DNA of 46,782 nucleotides from an uncultured Oscillospiraceae bacterium (GCA_947629915.1 CANRFN010000034.1:1-46782), one strand, 5' to 3'. Positions 1 through 9,161 are shown, numbered from the stretch's first letter. Notes: a model not told the origin generated them from the letters alone. A program made the numbers and translations.

Positions 1-75
1 CTTGGGGTGTGCATTTTCTTAGGCTCCATTTAGGGCTCTTACTTTTAACTCAAATCACATTGACGCGGATCACTA

Positions 76-627
76 GTGTCCCGGTGTCAGCCGGACTTTG
101 CGCATGGTTATCTCTACATCCTCCGCTGGGCCCTGGGCGCCGATTTCGACCTCACCGCCTTCGACTTCCACCGCGATGTCCAAACCGTTCGTAAGACACT
201 GGACGGGGCGCTCAATGCCACCGATCCCGATCTCACCCCCTTCCGGGACCGGGGCGGCAAGCTGCTCCTGGTCCACGGCACCGCAGACCCCATCATCCCC
301 TATACCAGTTCCGTCCGCTACTACCATTCCGTCCAGGACCGGATGGGAGACATCCGGGACTTCTTCCGGCTGTTTCTGGTCCCTGGCATGGCCCATGGCT
401 CCGGTGGCCCTGGGCTGCAGGATGCCGCCAGCACCTACCCCGCCTCTCCCAGGGACAGCAGGCACTCCGCCCTCTTCGCCCTGAAGGAGTGGGTGGAGAC
501 CGGCAAGGCGCCAGACGCCCTCTGGCCGGTGGCCTTCCAAAAAGGCAACCCCCTGAGTCCCTTCCTGGAGGGCAGTGTGGCGTATGAGCGGCAGATTCTC
601 CCCTATCCGGCAGAGTCTGAAGAGTAA
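76..627 (+). pseudogene. 5'-truncated tannase/feruloyl esterase family hydrolase (C-terminal part)
   Basis: This is the C-terminal third of a tannase/feruloyl-esterase family alpha/beta hydrolase, a family that cleaves phenolic esters. The visible motifs are the acid-residue loop (LLLVHGTADPIIPY) and the C-terminal histidine motif (VPGMAHGSGG) of the catalytic triad. The nucleophile serine and lid region are missing. Family members are usually about 500 residues; only about 183 remain. An in-frame TGA at 61-63 lies just before the recognisable homology, and bases 1-75 show no related coding sequence, so the gene is truncated there by a deletion, rearrangement or assembly join. The GTG at 76 is only the first possible start and has no convincing ribosome binding site. 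It ends convergently with the AraC gene, with a shared terminator between them. Family assignment is fairly sure; whether it is expressed is doubtful. Confidence 0.7.
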
Positions 628-646
628 CACCATTCATCACCAGCAC

Positions 647-684
647 ACAGCACAGCGGCGGCCGAGAGGCCGCCGCTGTGCTGT
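647..684. terminator. Bidirectional hairpin terminator
   Basis: Perfect 17-bp arms (647-663 and 668-684) enclose a GAGA loop. The hairpin sits between the convergent tannase fragment and AraC gene. The plus-strand side is followed by ATTTGCTC, a weak T-run, so termination may be partial. Confidence 0.75.
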
Positions 685-690
685 ATTTGC

Positions 691-1725
691 TCAGGAGAGT
701 TTGTTCTGGTTTCGGTACTTCAACGGCGTGGTGCCGTACAGCGCCTTGAAGTTACGGATGAACTGAGAGGGGTCCTTGTATCCCACTGCGGCACAGAGGT
801 CGTTCAGAGGGAGTTTGGTGTCTGTGAGAAGGCGGGCGGCCTGCTTGAGCCGAAAGTCCCGCAGCAGGGCGGAAAAGGTCTGTCCCGTCTGCTTGTGGAT
901 GAGGTTGCTGAGATATGCGGGGTTGTAGTGGAAATGCTCCGCCAGGGCCTGCAAGGTGATGGTCTGGTGGTTCTCAAAGGTGTAGTCCAGGATCTCCAGC
1001 ATCTGGCTGTCCTGGACGGTGCGGGGCGCCAGGTACTCTAATGTGTCCCGATAGTTCTGCATGATATAGGTGAGCAGGGTTTGAAAGAGCTGCCCGATGA
1101 TTCTCTCATGGTAGGGCAGTCCCTGGGCCTGCTGCTGATAGAGGGACAGGACCATGTGCCGGATAAAGGGGTCTGCTCCTCCCTGGAAGCTCACCGGGTA
1201 GATGAAGTACGGCAGGTTGGGGATGTCCATCTTGTTGAATTCTGCATCGCGCACTTTCACCGTGAGACAGACACAGTCCGGAGACGGCACCAGATAGTGG
1301 GTGACCCCGTCCGGGATGATGGTGCAGCTGCCCTGTTCCTGCACGTAGGGGTACTCCCCCACCATGTGGTTGCAGGTGCCGCGGAGCACGAAAGCGCACT
1401 CCACGAAGCTGTGCCTGTGGGCGGGGATGTCCACATAGCGCAGCAGCTTGTCCACCTCCAGCATCCGCCCCTGCTGAATGAAGGACTCCTCGGGGAGGTT
1501 GCCGGCAAATGCCCTGCGGAACTTCAACAACAGCTCATCCTGCTGCGCCACTGCCTCCGGCGCCAGGATGGTGTCCAATGTGCACGGCCCCTCCGGGCAG
1601 AGATAGGCCGCATACAGGAACTGGACAAAGCTCAGAGGTTTGCCGCACCGGGCAAAGTGCTCATAGCCCATGGACTCATACTGATTCAAGGTCAGCAGGT
1701 CTTCCAGCAGTTCTGCATGCGTCAA
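691..1725 (-). CDS. AraC-family transcriptional regulator with N-terminal cupin-type sensor
   Basis: A 344-residue one-component regulator. The N-terminal half carries a cupin-like stretch (VDIPAHRHSFVECAFVLRG, around residues 90-115) typical of small-molecule sensing. The C-terminal 100 residues hold the double helix-turn-helix of AraC proteins, seen in LQALAEHFHYNPAYLSNLI and LNDLCAAVGYKDPSQFIRNF. The start is a TTG preceded by a GGGGGG ribosome binding site at good spacing; the next in-frame ATG is 18 codons in and has none. It is transcribed away from the hydrolase genes to its right. Nearly identical activator-type elements occur before the genes at 2113 and 3233, so it probably activates them when the substrate or a breakdown product is present. 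That target assignment is inference; the family call is secure. Confidence 0.93.
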   Translation of the reverse strand: MTHAELLEDLLTLNQYESMGYEHFARCGKPLSFVQFLYAAYLCPEGPCTLDTILAPEAVAQQDELLLKFRRAFAGNLPEESFIQQGRMLEVDKLLRYVDIPAHRHSFVECAFVLRGTCNHMVGEYPYVQEQGSCTIIPDGVTHYLVPSPDCVCLTVKVRDAEFNKMDIPNLPYFIYPVSFQGGADPFIRHMVLSLYQQQAQGLPYHERIIGQLFQTLLTYIMQNYRDTLEYLAPRTVQDSQMLEILDYTFENHQTITLQALAEHFHYNPAYLSNLIHKQTGQTFSALLRDFRLKQAARLLTDTKLPLNDLCAAVGYKDPSQFIRNFKALYGTTPLKYRNQNKLS

Positions 1726-1790
1726 GTGAATCCCCCCTTGTATCCATGTCCCTTCCCATGCTGCAGGCTGAGACTTCCGATTTCAACCCC

Positions 1791-1819
1791 AGTATACCGC
1801 GCATCTCCCAAGATAGCAA
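1791..1819 (-). promoter_or_regulatory. Promoter of the AraC-type regulator
   Basis: On the minus strand, TTGCTA (1814-1819) and TATACT (1791-1796) are separated by 17 bp. The start codon is about 65 bp downstream. Confidence 0.6.
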
Positions 1820-2008
1820 TTCCAAAATGTCCAAATTTCACCTTGAAATCGTGCAGACGGGCATAGACACACTGCAGGCAGCGGTGTCTTCTGGAAGAGA
1901 AAGCGCACGGGCCCATCCCCTCATCCCACAGCAACGGGATGCTTTCCTGAAAAGAGCAGGACATATCTGGCAGGATGCACAAGCAGCGTGATTTCACCTA
2001 AAAATTCA

Positions 2009-2063
2009 CCGATTGAACAGCAAAAGAACCGGGGTATTTTTTGTCCCATTTCTCCTCTATAAT
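2009..2063 (+). promoter_or_regulatory. Activator-type promoter, copy 1 (metallo-hydrolase gene)
   Basis: A 32-bp block at 2009-2040 begins CCGATTGAA and ends CGGGGTATTTT. It is identical at 27 of 32 positions to 3116-3147. Its last six bases (TATTTT) sit where a -35 box should be, 17 bp before a consensus TATAAT (2058-2063). A poor -35 joined to a conserved upstream block is typical of AraC-activated promoters. Confidence 0.65.
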
Positions 2064-2112
2064 GGCAACAGTGAAAAAATTCCAACAGCAATCAGACAGG
2101 AGGAACCGTATT

Positions 2113-2964
2113 ATGGACAAGACACTGGCGAAATACTGCAAGGTGGAGCAGATCCGCCCGGACTTCTATGAGATCTCCAACTGCGCCGTGCAGAGCCATC
2201 TGATTTTGGGCCGGCACCACGCGCTGCTGGCGGACACCGGCTATGGACTCATCGATTTGCCGGCAGTGGTGCGGGAGATCACCGATCTGCCGCTATATAT
2301 CGTGAACACCCACGGCCACGCAGACCACGCCTGCGGCAACAGCTCCTTCGGCCAGAGCGTGTACCTCCACCCAGCGGACCTGCCTGTTTTTGAGCGCCAC
2401 AACGGCCCGGAATTCCGCGGTCTCTTCTTCGACATGATCGCCGGAATCCAGAAGATGCTGCCCTTCGCCCCCATTCTGCCGAAGGAGGTCCGGCGGGAGG
2501 ACTATCTGCAGGACAGCTTCCAGGACTTTCTCCCCATACAGGAGGGCTTTGTCTTCGACCTCGGCGGCAGAAAGGCGGAAGTGATGGAACTGCCGGGGCA
2601 CACCCCGGGGAGCATCGGTCTCTTTTTCCGGGAAGACCGGCTTCTCATCACCTCAGATGCCGTCTGCCCCAACGTCTATCTGTTTCTCCCCGAGTCCACC
2701 AATCTCTCCGTGTACAAGCAGACCCTGTACAAGGCCAACGCCCTGGACTTTGACGTCTTCCTCATCGGCCACGATCCCAAGCCCCACCCCAAGGCAGAGA
2801 TCAACCGGTATCTCAACGTGGTAGAAAACCTGGACTTTGAGAACGGCCTGGTGCTGGAGGAGAACCCGCTGGCTCAGGGTAAGGAGGTCCGGCGCTGTAT
2901 TGAGCCCGGTGTGGACAAGGCAAAAGCCTTCGGCATCGAGATCTCCCGGGACAAGCTGGACTGA
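2113..2964 (+). CDS. MBL-fold metallo-hydrolase
   Basis: A 283-residue cytoplasmic metallo-beta-lactamase-fold hydrolase. The zinc-binding HxHxDH motif is HGHADH at residues 67-72. Further metal-ligand regions are visible at ELPGHTPGSIGLF, ITSDAV and LIGHDPKPH. The ATG at 2113 is chosen because AGGAGGAAC lies just upstream; an ATG at 2041 in the same frame falls inside the promoter. The family includes glyoxalase II-like thioesterases, lactonases and other ester hydrolases, and the exact substrate cannot be read from sequence. It shares its promoter element with the esterase operon starting at 3233, so it probably acts on the same substrate or on a reactive intermediate such as a lactone or thioester. 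Confidence 0.9.
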   Translation: MDKTLAKYCKVEQIRPDFYEISNCAVQSHLILGRHHALLADTGYGLIDLPAVVREITDLPLYIVNTHGHADHACGNSSFGQSVYLHPADLPVFERHNGPEFRGLFFDMIAGIQKMLPFAPILPKEVRREDYLQDSFQDFLPIQEGFVFDLGGRKAEVMELPGHTPGSIGLFFREDRLLITSDAVCPNVYLFLPESTNLSVYKQTLYKANALDFDVFLIGHDPKPHPKAEINRYLNVVENLDFENGLVLEENPLAQGKEVRRCIEPGVDKAKAFGIEISRDKLD

Positions 2965-3014
2965 AGTCCGTCTCACTTCTTTCGCTTTCCTCCCTCCCTT
3001 TCTTCTCTCCCCCG

Positions 3015-3046
3015 CCCTGCGGGGTGCCGCATGGTGCCCCGCAGGG
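3015..3046. other. Hairpin between metallo-hydrolase and esterase operon
   Basis: Ten-bp arms CCCTGCGGGG and CCCCGCAGGG enclose 12 bases. No T-run follows, so it could stabilise the 3' end of the hydrolase mRNA or terminate weakly. Confidence 0.45.
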
Positions 3047-3115
3047 ATCCCAGGGGAGCCAGCCTCTGCCCATTGGACAGCCTGCACAAGCAAGGGCTGG
3101 GCATCTAAAATTCTA

Positions 3116-3170
3116 CCGATTGAATCGCAAAGAAAACGGGGTATTTTGTTTTCCAGCAATCTGGTATGAT
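3116..3170 (+). promoter_or_regulatory. Activator-type promoter, copy 2 (esterase/glycosidase operon)
   Basis: This is the second copy of the block seen at 2009. CCGATTGAA starts at 3116 and CGGGGTATTTT ends at 3147, with TATTTT in the -35 position, a 17-bp spacer, and TATGAT at 3165-3170. The distance from block start to the -10 end is 55 bp in both copies, with no gaps. The transcript would begin near 3177 and lead to the gene at 3233. Confidence 0.65.
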
Positions 3171-3232
3171 TCCAGCATCAGGGAAAGATCCCCAAGTTTG
3201 CGGCCCATCTGAGGCCGGAAAGGATGACCACT

Positions 3233-4207
3233 ATGAACCCGCTCAAAGCAGACCAGACCTGCCTTCCTGTGCAGCAGATGGTGTTCCAGAAGATGATGCC
3301 CGGTGCGGCGGTGAACGACTTCGCCCCACGGAATCCGCCGGGAGAGCACCTCCGGCCAGACGGGGTGCTGTACGTCAACGACATCTGCTACGGCACCCGG
3401 TACCCCAACAGCCATGTGGACCTGTGGTTTGGAGACGGGGATCGGTCCGCACGCCGTCCCACAGTCTTCTACATCCACGGCGGCGGCTTTATCTTTGGAG
3501 ACAAAGTGGTGGGCGATCCCCTGGCAGTGGCCGCAGAACGGGATGTGGACTTCAGCGCCGTTCTGGCCAAACTGGGGTACAACGTGGTGACCATGAACTA
3601 TGCGCTGGCCCCGGAATACCGCTTCCCGGTGCAGATCCATCAGGTGGACGAGATGCTCTCCTACCTCACCGCCCACCAGGCAGAACTGGGGCTGGACATG
3701 GAGCTGATCTTCCTGGGCGGCGGCAGTGCCGGGGCGGATCTGACGGAGATCTATGGCGCGGCCCTCTGTAACCCGGACTACGCCAAACGTCTGGGCTTCA
3801 CCCCCTCCATCCGTCCAGAGCAGATCAAGGGCCTCATCATCGACGAGGCCGCCCTCTCCACGCGGCACTTCGTGGATGCCATGGACGCCATGCTGGGCTG
3901 CTGGATCGGCTCGGACGACCTCAAAAATCCGGAGATCGAGGCGGTTCTGAATCCCGTCCCGTGGATTCAGAACCGGTATTTCCCCGCTTTCATCAACAGC
4001 AGCAACCAGGAGATCTGGTTTCTGGACTCCGCCCAGGACCTTGCTGAGAAGCTGGCAGCCATCGGTGCAGACCACGAGTTCTTCTACCGCGGCCCGGAGC
4101 ACGGCACCCTGAACCACGGCTACCTGCAGAAGTTCGCCTCGGAGCCCTGCGCAAAAGAGTGCTTTGAACACCTGCTGGCCTTCCTGCAGCGCCAGCTTGA
4201 TCAATAG
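3233..4207 (+). CDS. Alpha/beta hydrolase (HSL-like esterase)
   Basis: A 324-residue esterase of the hormone-sensitive-lipase-like group. It has the oxyanion-hole HGGG (FYIHGGGFIFG) and a nucleophile elbow with Ser at about residue 165 in GGGSAG. A late His lies in EHGTLNHGYL, preceded by the acid region around IWFLDSAQDL. There is no signal peptide, so it acts in the cytoplasm. An in-frame ATG at 3224 is also possible, but the GGAAAGG motif is better placed for the ATG at 3233. It is first in a long plus-strand operon, directly behind the activator-type promoter and 15 bp before a second esterase. It probably removes acyl groups from the imported compound; the substrate is unknown. Confidence 0.88.
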   Translation: MNPLKADQTCLPVQQMVFQKMMPGAAVNDFAPRNPPGEHLRPDGVLYVNDICYGTRYPNSHVDLWFGDGDRSARRPTVFYIHGGGFIFGDKVVGDPLAVAAERDVDFSAVLAKLGYNVVTMNYALAPEYRFPVQIHQVDEMLSYLTAHQAELGLDMELIFLGGGSAGADLTEIYGAALCNPDYAKRLGFTPSIRPEQIKGLIIDEAALSTRHFVDAMDAMLGCWIGSDDLKNPEIEAVLNPVPWIQNRYFPAFINSSNQEIWFLDSAQDLAEKLAAIGADHEFFYRGPEHGTLNHGYLQKFASEPCAKECFEHLLAFLQRQLDQ

Positions 4208-4222
4208 AGGAGGGAGCCCGCA

Positions 4223-5527
4223 ATGATACAGACCGCACTGGGAAAGATGGAGGGTATCGAGACAGACACCTGTCTCGTGTACAAAGGCGTCCCCTACGCC
4301 AAGCCGCCGGTGGGCCCGCTCCGCTGGCACACCCCGGAGAAGCTGGACCCGTGGGAGGGCGTGTATGCGGCAGACCACTTCCCGCCGATGGCACCCCAAG
4401 GCCCCCAGGAGCCGGGCAGCTTCTACTACAAGGAGTTCTACCACGACCCCGCCTACACCCCGGCCCAGAGTGAGGACTGCCTCTACCTGAACATCTGGAC
4501 CCCCAAGACACCAACAGTGCCCTGTCCCGTGGCCATCTGGTTTCACGGCGGCGCCTTTGTAGGCGGGTACTGCTCCGAGATGGAGTTCGACGGCGCCGCC
4601 TATGCCCAGCGAGGTGTGATCCTGGTCACCGCAGGATACCGGCTGGGTCTGCTGGGGTATTTCGCCCATCCGGACCTCACCGCCCGGGACGGGCACAGCG
4701 GCAACTACGGCCTGCTGGACCAGGTCGCCGCCATAGACTGGGTGCGGGAGAACATCCAGGCCTTCGGCGGAGACCCGGAGAAGATCACCATCCTGGGCCA
4801 GTCTGCCGGGGCCATGAGCGTGCGGGCGCTGATCAGCTCCCCCCTGCTGCAGGGCAAGCTCCAGGGCGCCGTGATCCAGAGCGGCGGCGGGTACCGGAGT
4901 CCTCTGCCGGTGAACACCCTGCAGAAGGGCCAGTTGGAGAGCGCTGTGGCCGCTGCCATGGCTGAGATGGGCCTCACGCTGGAGGAGCTCTATCAGAAAA
5001 CGCCCCAGGAACTGCTGCTTCTCACGATGCCCCTCTGGCAGTCTGTGGCGGCAAAGGCCGGCTGCATCCTGCCCTTCTGTCCCCAGGTAGACGGATACAG
5101 CCTGCTGGAAACCTGCGATGAGGCTCTGGAGCGCGGCGATGTCCTCCCCATCTCCTACCTCATCGGCAGCAATGAAAACGACCTGGCCGCCGGGAGTGCC
5201 TCCCCTGCAGACAATCCCCTGCACCAGAGCAACATCGCCTTCTGCACCATGCAAAAGGACAACCCCAACACCTACTTGTACTACTTCCGCCGGCACCTCC
5301 CGGGAGACGATATGGGTGCCTTCCACTCCGCCGAGCTCTGGTACATGTTCGGCACCCTGGACCGCTGCTGGCGCCCCCTCACTCCGGCAGATTCCACCCT
5401 CTCCCAGCGAATGCTGGACGCCTGGGCTCAGTTCATCCGGACCGGGGATCCAGGATGGCCGGGCTATGGAGAGAGCCATCCCCATGTGGAGATTCTGGAC
5501 ATCCCGGAGGGCACCGCCTCCGCCTGA
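4223..5527 (+). CDS. Carboxylesterase type B family protein
   Basis: A 434-residue carboxylesterase of the cholinesterase/para-nitrobenzyl esterase family, somewhat shorter than the usual 480-550. Family signatures are EDCLYLNIWTP, the oxyanion-hole WFHGGAF, and ILGQSAGAMS with nucleophile Ser about residue 194 (GQSAG instead of the common GESAG). The acid loop GSNENDLA and a histidine in AFHSAELWYMFG follow. AGGAGG lies before the ATG, and the gene begins 15 bp after the previous stop, so the two are co-translated. There is no signal peptide. With the preceding esterase it suggests a substrate carrying more than one ester, or esters of different acids. Confidence 0.9.
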   Translation: MIQTALGKMEGIETDTCLVYKGVPYAKPPVGPLRWHTPEKLDPWEGVYAADHFPPMAPQGPQEPGSFYYKEFYHDPAYTPAQSEDCLYLNIWTPKTPTVPCPVAIWFHGGAFVGGYCSEMEFDGAAYAQRGVILVTAGYRLGLLGYFAHPDLTARDGHSGNYGLLDQVAAIDWVRENIQAFGGDPEKITILGQSAGAMSVRALISSPLLQGKLQGAVIQSGGGYRSPLPVNTLQKGQLESAVAAAMAEMGLTLEELYQKTPQELLLLTMPLWQSVAAKAGCILPFCPQVDGYSLLETCDEALERGDVLPISYLIGSNENDLAAGSASPADNPLHQSNIAFCTMQKDNPNTYLYYFRRHLPGDDMGAFHSAELWYMFGTLDRCWRPLTPADSTLSQRMLDAWAQFIRTGDPGWPGYGESHPHVEILDIPEGTASA

Positions 5528-5610
5528 TTCCATTCTCCCTGTCCGTTCCCCTCGCCCGCGCAACACCCCGCATTTCCTGTTCTGAAAATACTGAAAAGAA
5601 GGATACGCGT

Positions 5611-7389
5611 ATGAGCAAAGCAAAATCGGCCAGTCCAACCCAGGCAAAGGCGAAGAAGAAAAAACGGAACGACTTCTTTTTCGTCTGCAGGCATGTAAAG
5701 TTCAGCTGGGGTCTCATCATCCTGGCCCTGGTGGCGGGATGCGCACAGAGCGTCATCACATCCACCGTACCGGACGCCACCGCCAATCTCTTTGACGGAG
5801 ACTTCTCCACAGGCAAATTGTGGGGCGTGGCCCAGACCCTGCTGATCACCCTCATTCTGGGCCTGATCTCCTACATCGTCCGGGTCTTTGCCGAGAGCAA
5901 GTCCACCCTGGCCGCCCGGAAATCCGTGTGGGAGCGGATGATCCACGCCGGCATGGACTACTACGACGCCAACGACCCCGCCAGCCGCCTCAGCATGGTC
6001 ACCGTAGATGCCCAGACCATGGGCGCCGGCCTGGTGCAGCTGTTTGTCTCCATCCCCACATATGCGGTGCTGCTGCTCTCCTGCGTGATCCAGCTGCTCA
6101 CCGTCTCTCCCCGGCTGCTCACCATTCTCTGGATTCTGATCCCCCTGCACATCCTGTACTTCTTCGTCATGGGCCGCTGGCAGCAGAAAGTGGGCGCCCA
6201 GTACACCTGCAGCATGGGCGATCTCACCGGCTACCTGGCAGAGCGGATCCGCAATCTCCCCATGATCAAGAACTTCGCCACCGAGGAGAAGGAAGATCAA
6301 AACGGCATCCGGGCCACCGGCTGGCTTTATCAAGTGATGATCACGTACAACGTGAAGGTAGGCGCCGTGATCGCGGCGTATCAGACGCTGTCCACCGTGG
6401 CATCCACGGTGATGGCTGTGCTCTGGGGCTGCCATCTCCTGAAAAACGGAGAAGTAGCCCTCACAGACTTTCTGGCCTTCTCCATGTACATCACCACCAT
6501 CAACGTCACCTTCGTGGTGATCTCCACGGTGTGGACCTTCGTGAAGGACTTCTCCGGCCGGGCCACCCGTCTGGCCGGCCTGCTGGAGGCCTCTGTAGAG
6601 CCCCACGGGAAGCAGGACAGAGGATCCACTCAGGTGCCCGATGGAGATCTCTCTGCAGAAGACGTCACCTTCTGCTATCCCACTGCCAGCGCACCGGTTC
6701 TCTCCAACGTGAGCTTTACCATTCCCCAGGGCAAGGTTACCGCTCTGGTGGGGCCCTCCGGCAGCGGCAAAACCACCCTCATCAAGCTGCTGGAGCGGCT
6801 GTATGCCCCCACCCAGGGCAAGATCACCGTGGGCGGCACGGACATCAGCACCTTGAACCTGGAGGCCTGGCGGAAGAAGATCTCCTACGTGGTACAGGAC
6901 GCCGGCGTCTTCAGCGGCACCCTCCGGGATGCCCTCTGCTACAGCGTAGACCGGCCGGTCTCCGATGAGGAGCTCTATCGGGTGATCGAGGAAGTGGACC
7001 TCACCCCCTTTGTACAGTCCCTGCCCAAAGGTCTGGACACCGTCCTGGCCAACTGGGGCGGCTCCCTCTCCGGCGGCCAGCGCCAGCGGATCGTCATCGC
7101 CCGGGCCATTCTCCGGGATTCGGACATCTACATCTTCGACGAGCCCACCAGCGCTCTGGACCCGGAGACCGCCAACGCCATCAGTAAGGTCATCCTCCGG
7201 GGCTTCCAGGGAAAGACCGTCCTCATCGTATCCCACGAGCTCAACTTCATCGCCCAGGCGGACCACATCGTGGTGGTGAATCTGGGTGAACTGGCAGGGG
7301 CCGGCAGTCACAGGGTCCTGATGCAGAACTGCCCGGTGTACCGCAACCTTGTAGAGGAACAATCCTATCAGGAGGTGTTTGGGGCATGA
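5611..7389 (+). CDS. ABC half-transporter, exporter fold (subunit 1)
   Basis: A 592-residue fusion of one six-helix transmembrane domain (about residues 30-330) and one ATPase domain. It has Walker A GPSGSGKTT at 381-389, signature LSGGQRQR near 485, Walker B IYIFDEPTSALD and an H-loop in IVSHELN. The N-terminus is lysine-rich (KAKAKKKKR). The ATG at 5611 follows a GAAAAGAAGGA ribosome binding site. Its stop overlaps the next start in an ATGA, so it almost certainly pairs with the following half-transporter as a heterodimer. The fold is that of drug and lipid exporters, but some pairs of this type import (for example YbtPQ and IrtAB). The operon otherwise lacks an importer, so direction is open. 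Confidence 0.9.
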   Translation: MSKAKSASPTQAKAKKKKRNDFFFVCRHVKFSWGLIILALVAGCAQSVITSTVPDATANLFDGDFSTGKLWGVAQTLLITLILGLISYIVRVFAESKSTLAARKSVWERMIHAGMDYYDANDPASRLSMVTVDAQTMGAGLVQLFVSIPTYAVLLLSCVIQLLTVSPRLLTILWILIPLHILYFFVMGRWQQKVGAQYTCSMGDLTGYLAERIRNLPMIKNFATEEKEDQNGIRATGWLYQVMITYNVKVGAVIAAYQTLSTVASTVMAVLWGCHLLKNGEVALTDFLAFSMYITTINVTFVVISTVWTFVKDFSGRATRLAGLLEASVEPHGKQDRGSTQVPDGDLSAEDVTFCYPTASAPVLSNVSFTIPQGKVTALVGPSGSGKTTLIKLLERLYAPTQGKITVGGTDISTLNLEAWRKKISYVVQDAGVFSGTLRDALCYSVDRPVSDEELYRVIEEVDLTPFVQSLPKGLDTVLANWGGSLSGGQRQRIVIARAILRDSDIYIFDEPTSALDPETANAISKVILRGFQGKTVLIVSHELNFIAQADHIVVVNLGELAGAGSHRVLMQNCPVYRNLVEEQSYQEVFGA

Positions 7390-9161
7390 AAAAGAACGCA
7401 AAACCGGCTGCAGGCAAGGCCTATGCGGCAGATAAGGTGTCCCTGCGGGAGTGCCTCGGTATCTTCCAGAACGTGCCGCTCCCCTGGCCCATGATGATCG
7501 TAGGCTTTCTCTTCTCCATTCTGGCGGCCTACGCCGCCCTGAAAGTGGCCAACTTCTCCGGCGCCGTAGTGGATGCCAACGGCGATCTCCCGGTGTCTCA
7601 GATGGTCTCCTATGTGGTGACCAACCTCATTGTGGTGGGCTGTACCGTAGGGCAGATTGTAACCGCCCAATGGGCCGCCACCAAGATCAACTACCTGCTG
7701 CGCCAGAAGCTCTGGCACAAGGTGATCGTCACCAAGCAGAGCAGCTACGACCTGGACGGCGGCGAGTCCATGGTGAGCCGCATCACCAGCGACTGCGAAT
7801 TTGCCTGCAAGTTCTACGGCACGGTGGTGAGCCTGGGTGCCCTGGTGGTAAACGCCAGCATGTATCTCATCGGCATGTACCAGCTGAACGTCCAGATGGC
7901 AAACTACGTACTGCTCTTCATCCCGGCCAGTATCCTGCTGGGCGCCGGCTATACCGTGCTCCGCTTCCTGGTGGGCCGTATGGTCCAGGGCAAAATGGCG
8001 GAGTCCACCGCATACCTGGTGGAGCGAACCAAGGATCTGCCCCTTATCAAGACCTGCAACGCCCAGAAGAAAGAGATCGCCGAGGCCGAAGTACACTTCC
8101 AGGGCCAGTATGACGCCCAGCTCCGCCTCGGCCTCGTCACCGCCGTGTCCACCACGATAGATTCCGTGCTGCAGATGCTCTCCATCGCCATTCCCTTCCT
8201 GGTTGGCGCGAAATTCGTCCAGGACGGCGTGCTCACCATCGGCGCCGTGGTCACCTTCAACGGCCTCTTCAGCAGCGTCCGGGGCGTGTTCAACAACCTG
8301 GTGATATACGCCGGCGACATCAAAGAGGCCAACGGCGCCCTGGCCAGGATCTCCAACTTCTTCAAGGTAGAGGAAGAACACCCGGACGAGGGCAGCGCAC
8401 TCCCCGCAGGCGCCCAGGAAGACCTGGTGCTCCAGTCTGTGGACTTCGGCTACACCCCGGACCGCCAGATCCTGAAGGATCTGTCCTGCCGGATCCCCAA
8501 GAACAAGGTAACCGCCATCGTGGGCACCAACGGCTCCGGCAAATCCACTCTCTTCAAGCTCCTCACCCGTCTCTACGAGCCCCAGGACGGCGCCATTCTC
8601 TTCGGCAGTGAAAACTGTGCCCAGTACAGCCTCCACGCCTGGCGCCGCAGGATCTGCCTCATCGCCCAGGGCAGCCCCATGATGGCAGGCACCATCCGGG
8701 AGAACATGTGCTACGGCCGGCAGGACACCGTCTCAGATGCGGAGCTCATGGAAGCGGCCAAACTGTCTCACGTCTGGGACTTCGTACAGGATCTGCCGGA
8801 CGGCTTTGACACCCAGGTGGCCGCCGGCGGCGGCAACTTCTCCGGCGGCCAGAAGCAGTGCATCGCCATCGCCCGGGCCATGCTGAGCAAGTCTGATTAC
8901 CTGCTGCTGGACGAGGCCACCAGCAATCTGGACGTGAAGCGGGAAAAGGACGTGATGGAGGCCATGGAGAACCTGATGAAGGGCCGCACCACGGTGATCA
9001 TCGCCCACTCCCTGTCCACCATCCGCAATGCGGACAATGTGATCGTGATCAACAACGGCGTGCTGGAGATGCAAGGCTCCCCCGCCTATATTCTGGACCA
9101 GACCGGCAACTACCTTAGCAAAATGATGAAGCGGACAGATCTGGCCCCGGAGCCCGTCTGA
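7386..9161 (+). CDS. ABC half-transporter, exporter fold (subunit 2)
   Basis: A 591-residue partner of the preceding gene, overlapping it by 4 bp. The transmembrane domain covers about residues 35-320. The ATPase domain has Walker A GTNGSGKST at 380-388, a signature with Phe in the first position and Cys in the last (FSGGQKQC), Walker B YLLLDEATSNLD and an H-loop in IIAHSLST. Both subunits keep the catalytic glutamate after Walker B, so neither site looks dead. The pair sits between two esterases and three glycosidases, so it likely moves the substrate in or a released aglycone out. Family assignment is secure; the direction is not. Confidence 0.9.
   Translation: MKKNAKPAAGKAYAADKVSLRECLGIFQNVPLPWPMMIVGFLFSILAAYAALKVANFSGAVVDANGDLPVSQMVSYVVTNLIVVGCTVGQIVTAQWAATKINYLLRQKLWHKVIVTKQSSYDLDGGESMVSRITSDCEFACKFYGTVVSLGALVVNASMYLIGMYQLNVQMANYVLLFIPASILLGAGYTVLRFLVGRMVQGKMAESTAYLVERTKDLPLIKTCNAQKKEIAEAEVHFQGQYDAQLRLGLVTAVSTTIDSVLQMLSIAIPFLVGAKFVQDGVLTIGAVVTFNGLFSSVRGVFNNLVIYAGDIKEANGALARISNFFKVEEEHPDEGSALPAGAQEDLVLQSVDFGYTPDRQILKDLSCRIPKNKVTAIVGTNGSGKSTLFKLLTRLYEPQDGAILFGSENCAQYSLHAWRRRICLIAQGSPMMAGTIRENMCYGRQDTVSDAELMEAAKLSHVWDFVQDLPDGFDTQVAAGGGNFSGGQKQCIAIARAMLSKSDYLLLDEATSNLDVKREKDVMEAMENLMKGRTTVIIAHSLSTIRNADNVIVINNGVLEMQGSPAYILDQTGNYLSKMMKRTDLAPEPV

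Noticed and set aside
61..80. Cloning-vector or adapter remnant suggested by GGATCACTAGTG
   Set aside because: One SpeI-like hexamer is not evidence of vector; the rest of 1-75 matches no vector I recognise.
3113..5647. Open frame of about 840 codons antisense to the two esterases
   Set aside because: Same effect: low-complexity translation, no start signal, and it spans two genuine coding regions and the mapped promoter.
5464..7401. Long antisense frame over the first ABC half-transporter
   Set aside because: The sense strand carries all ABC motifs; the antisense product has no recognisable domain.
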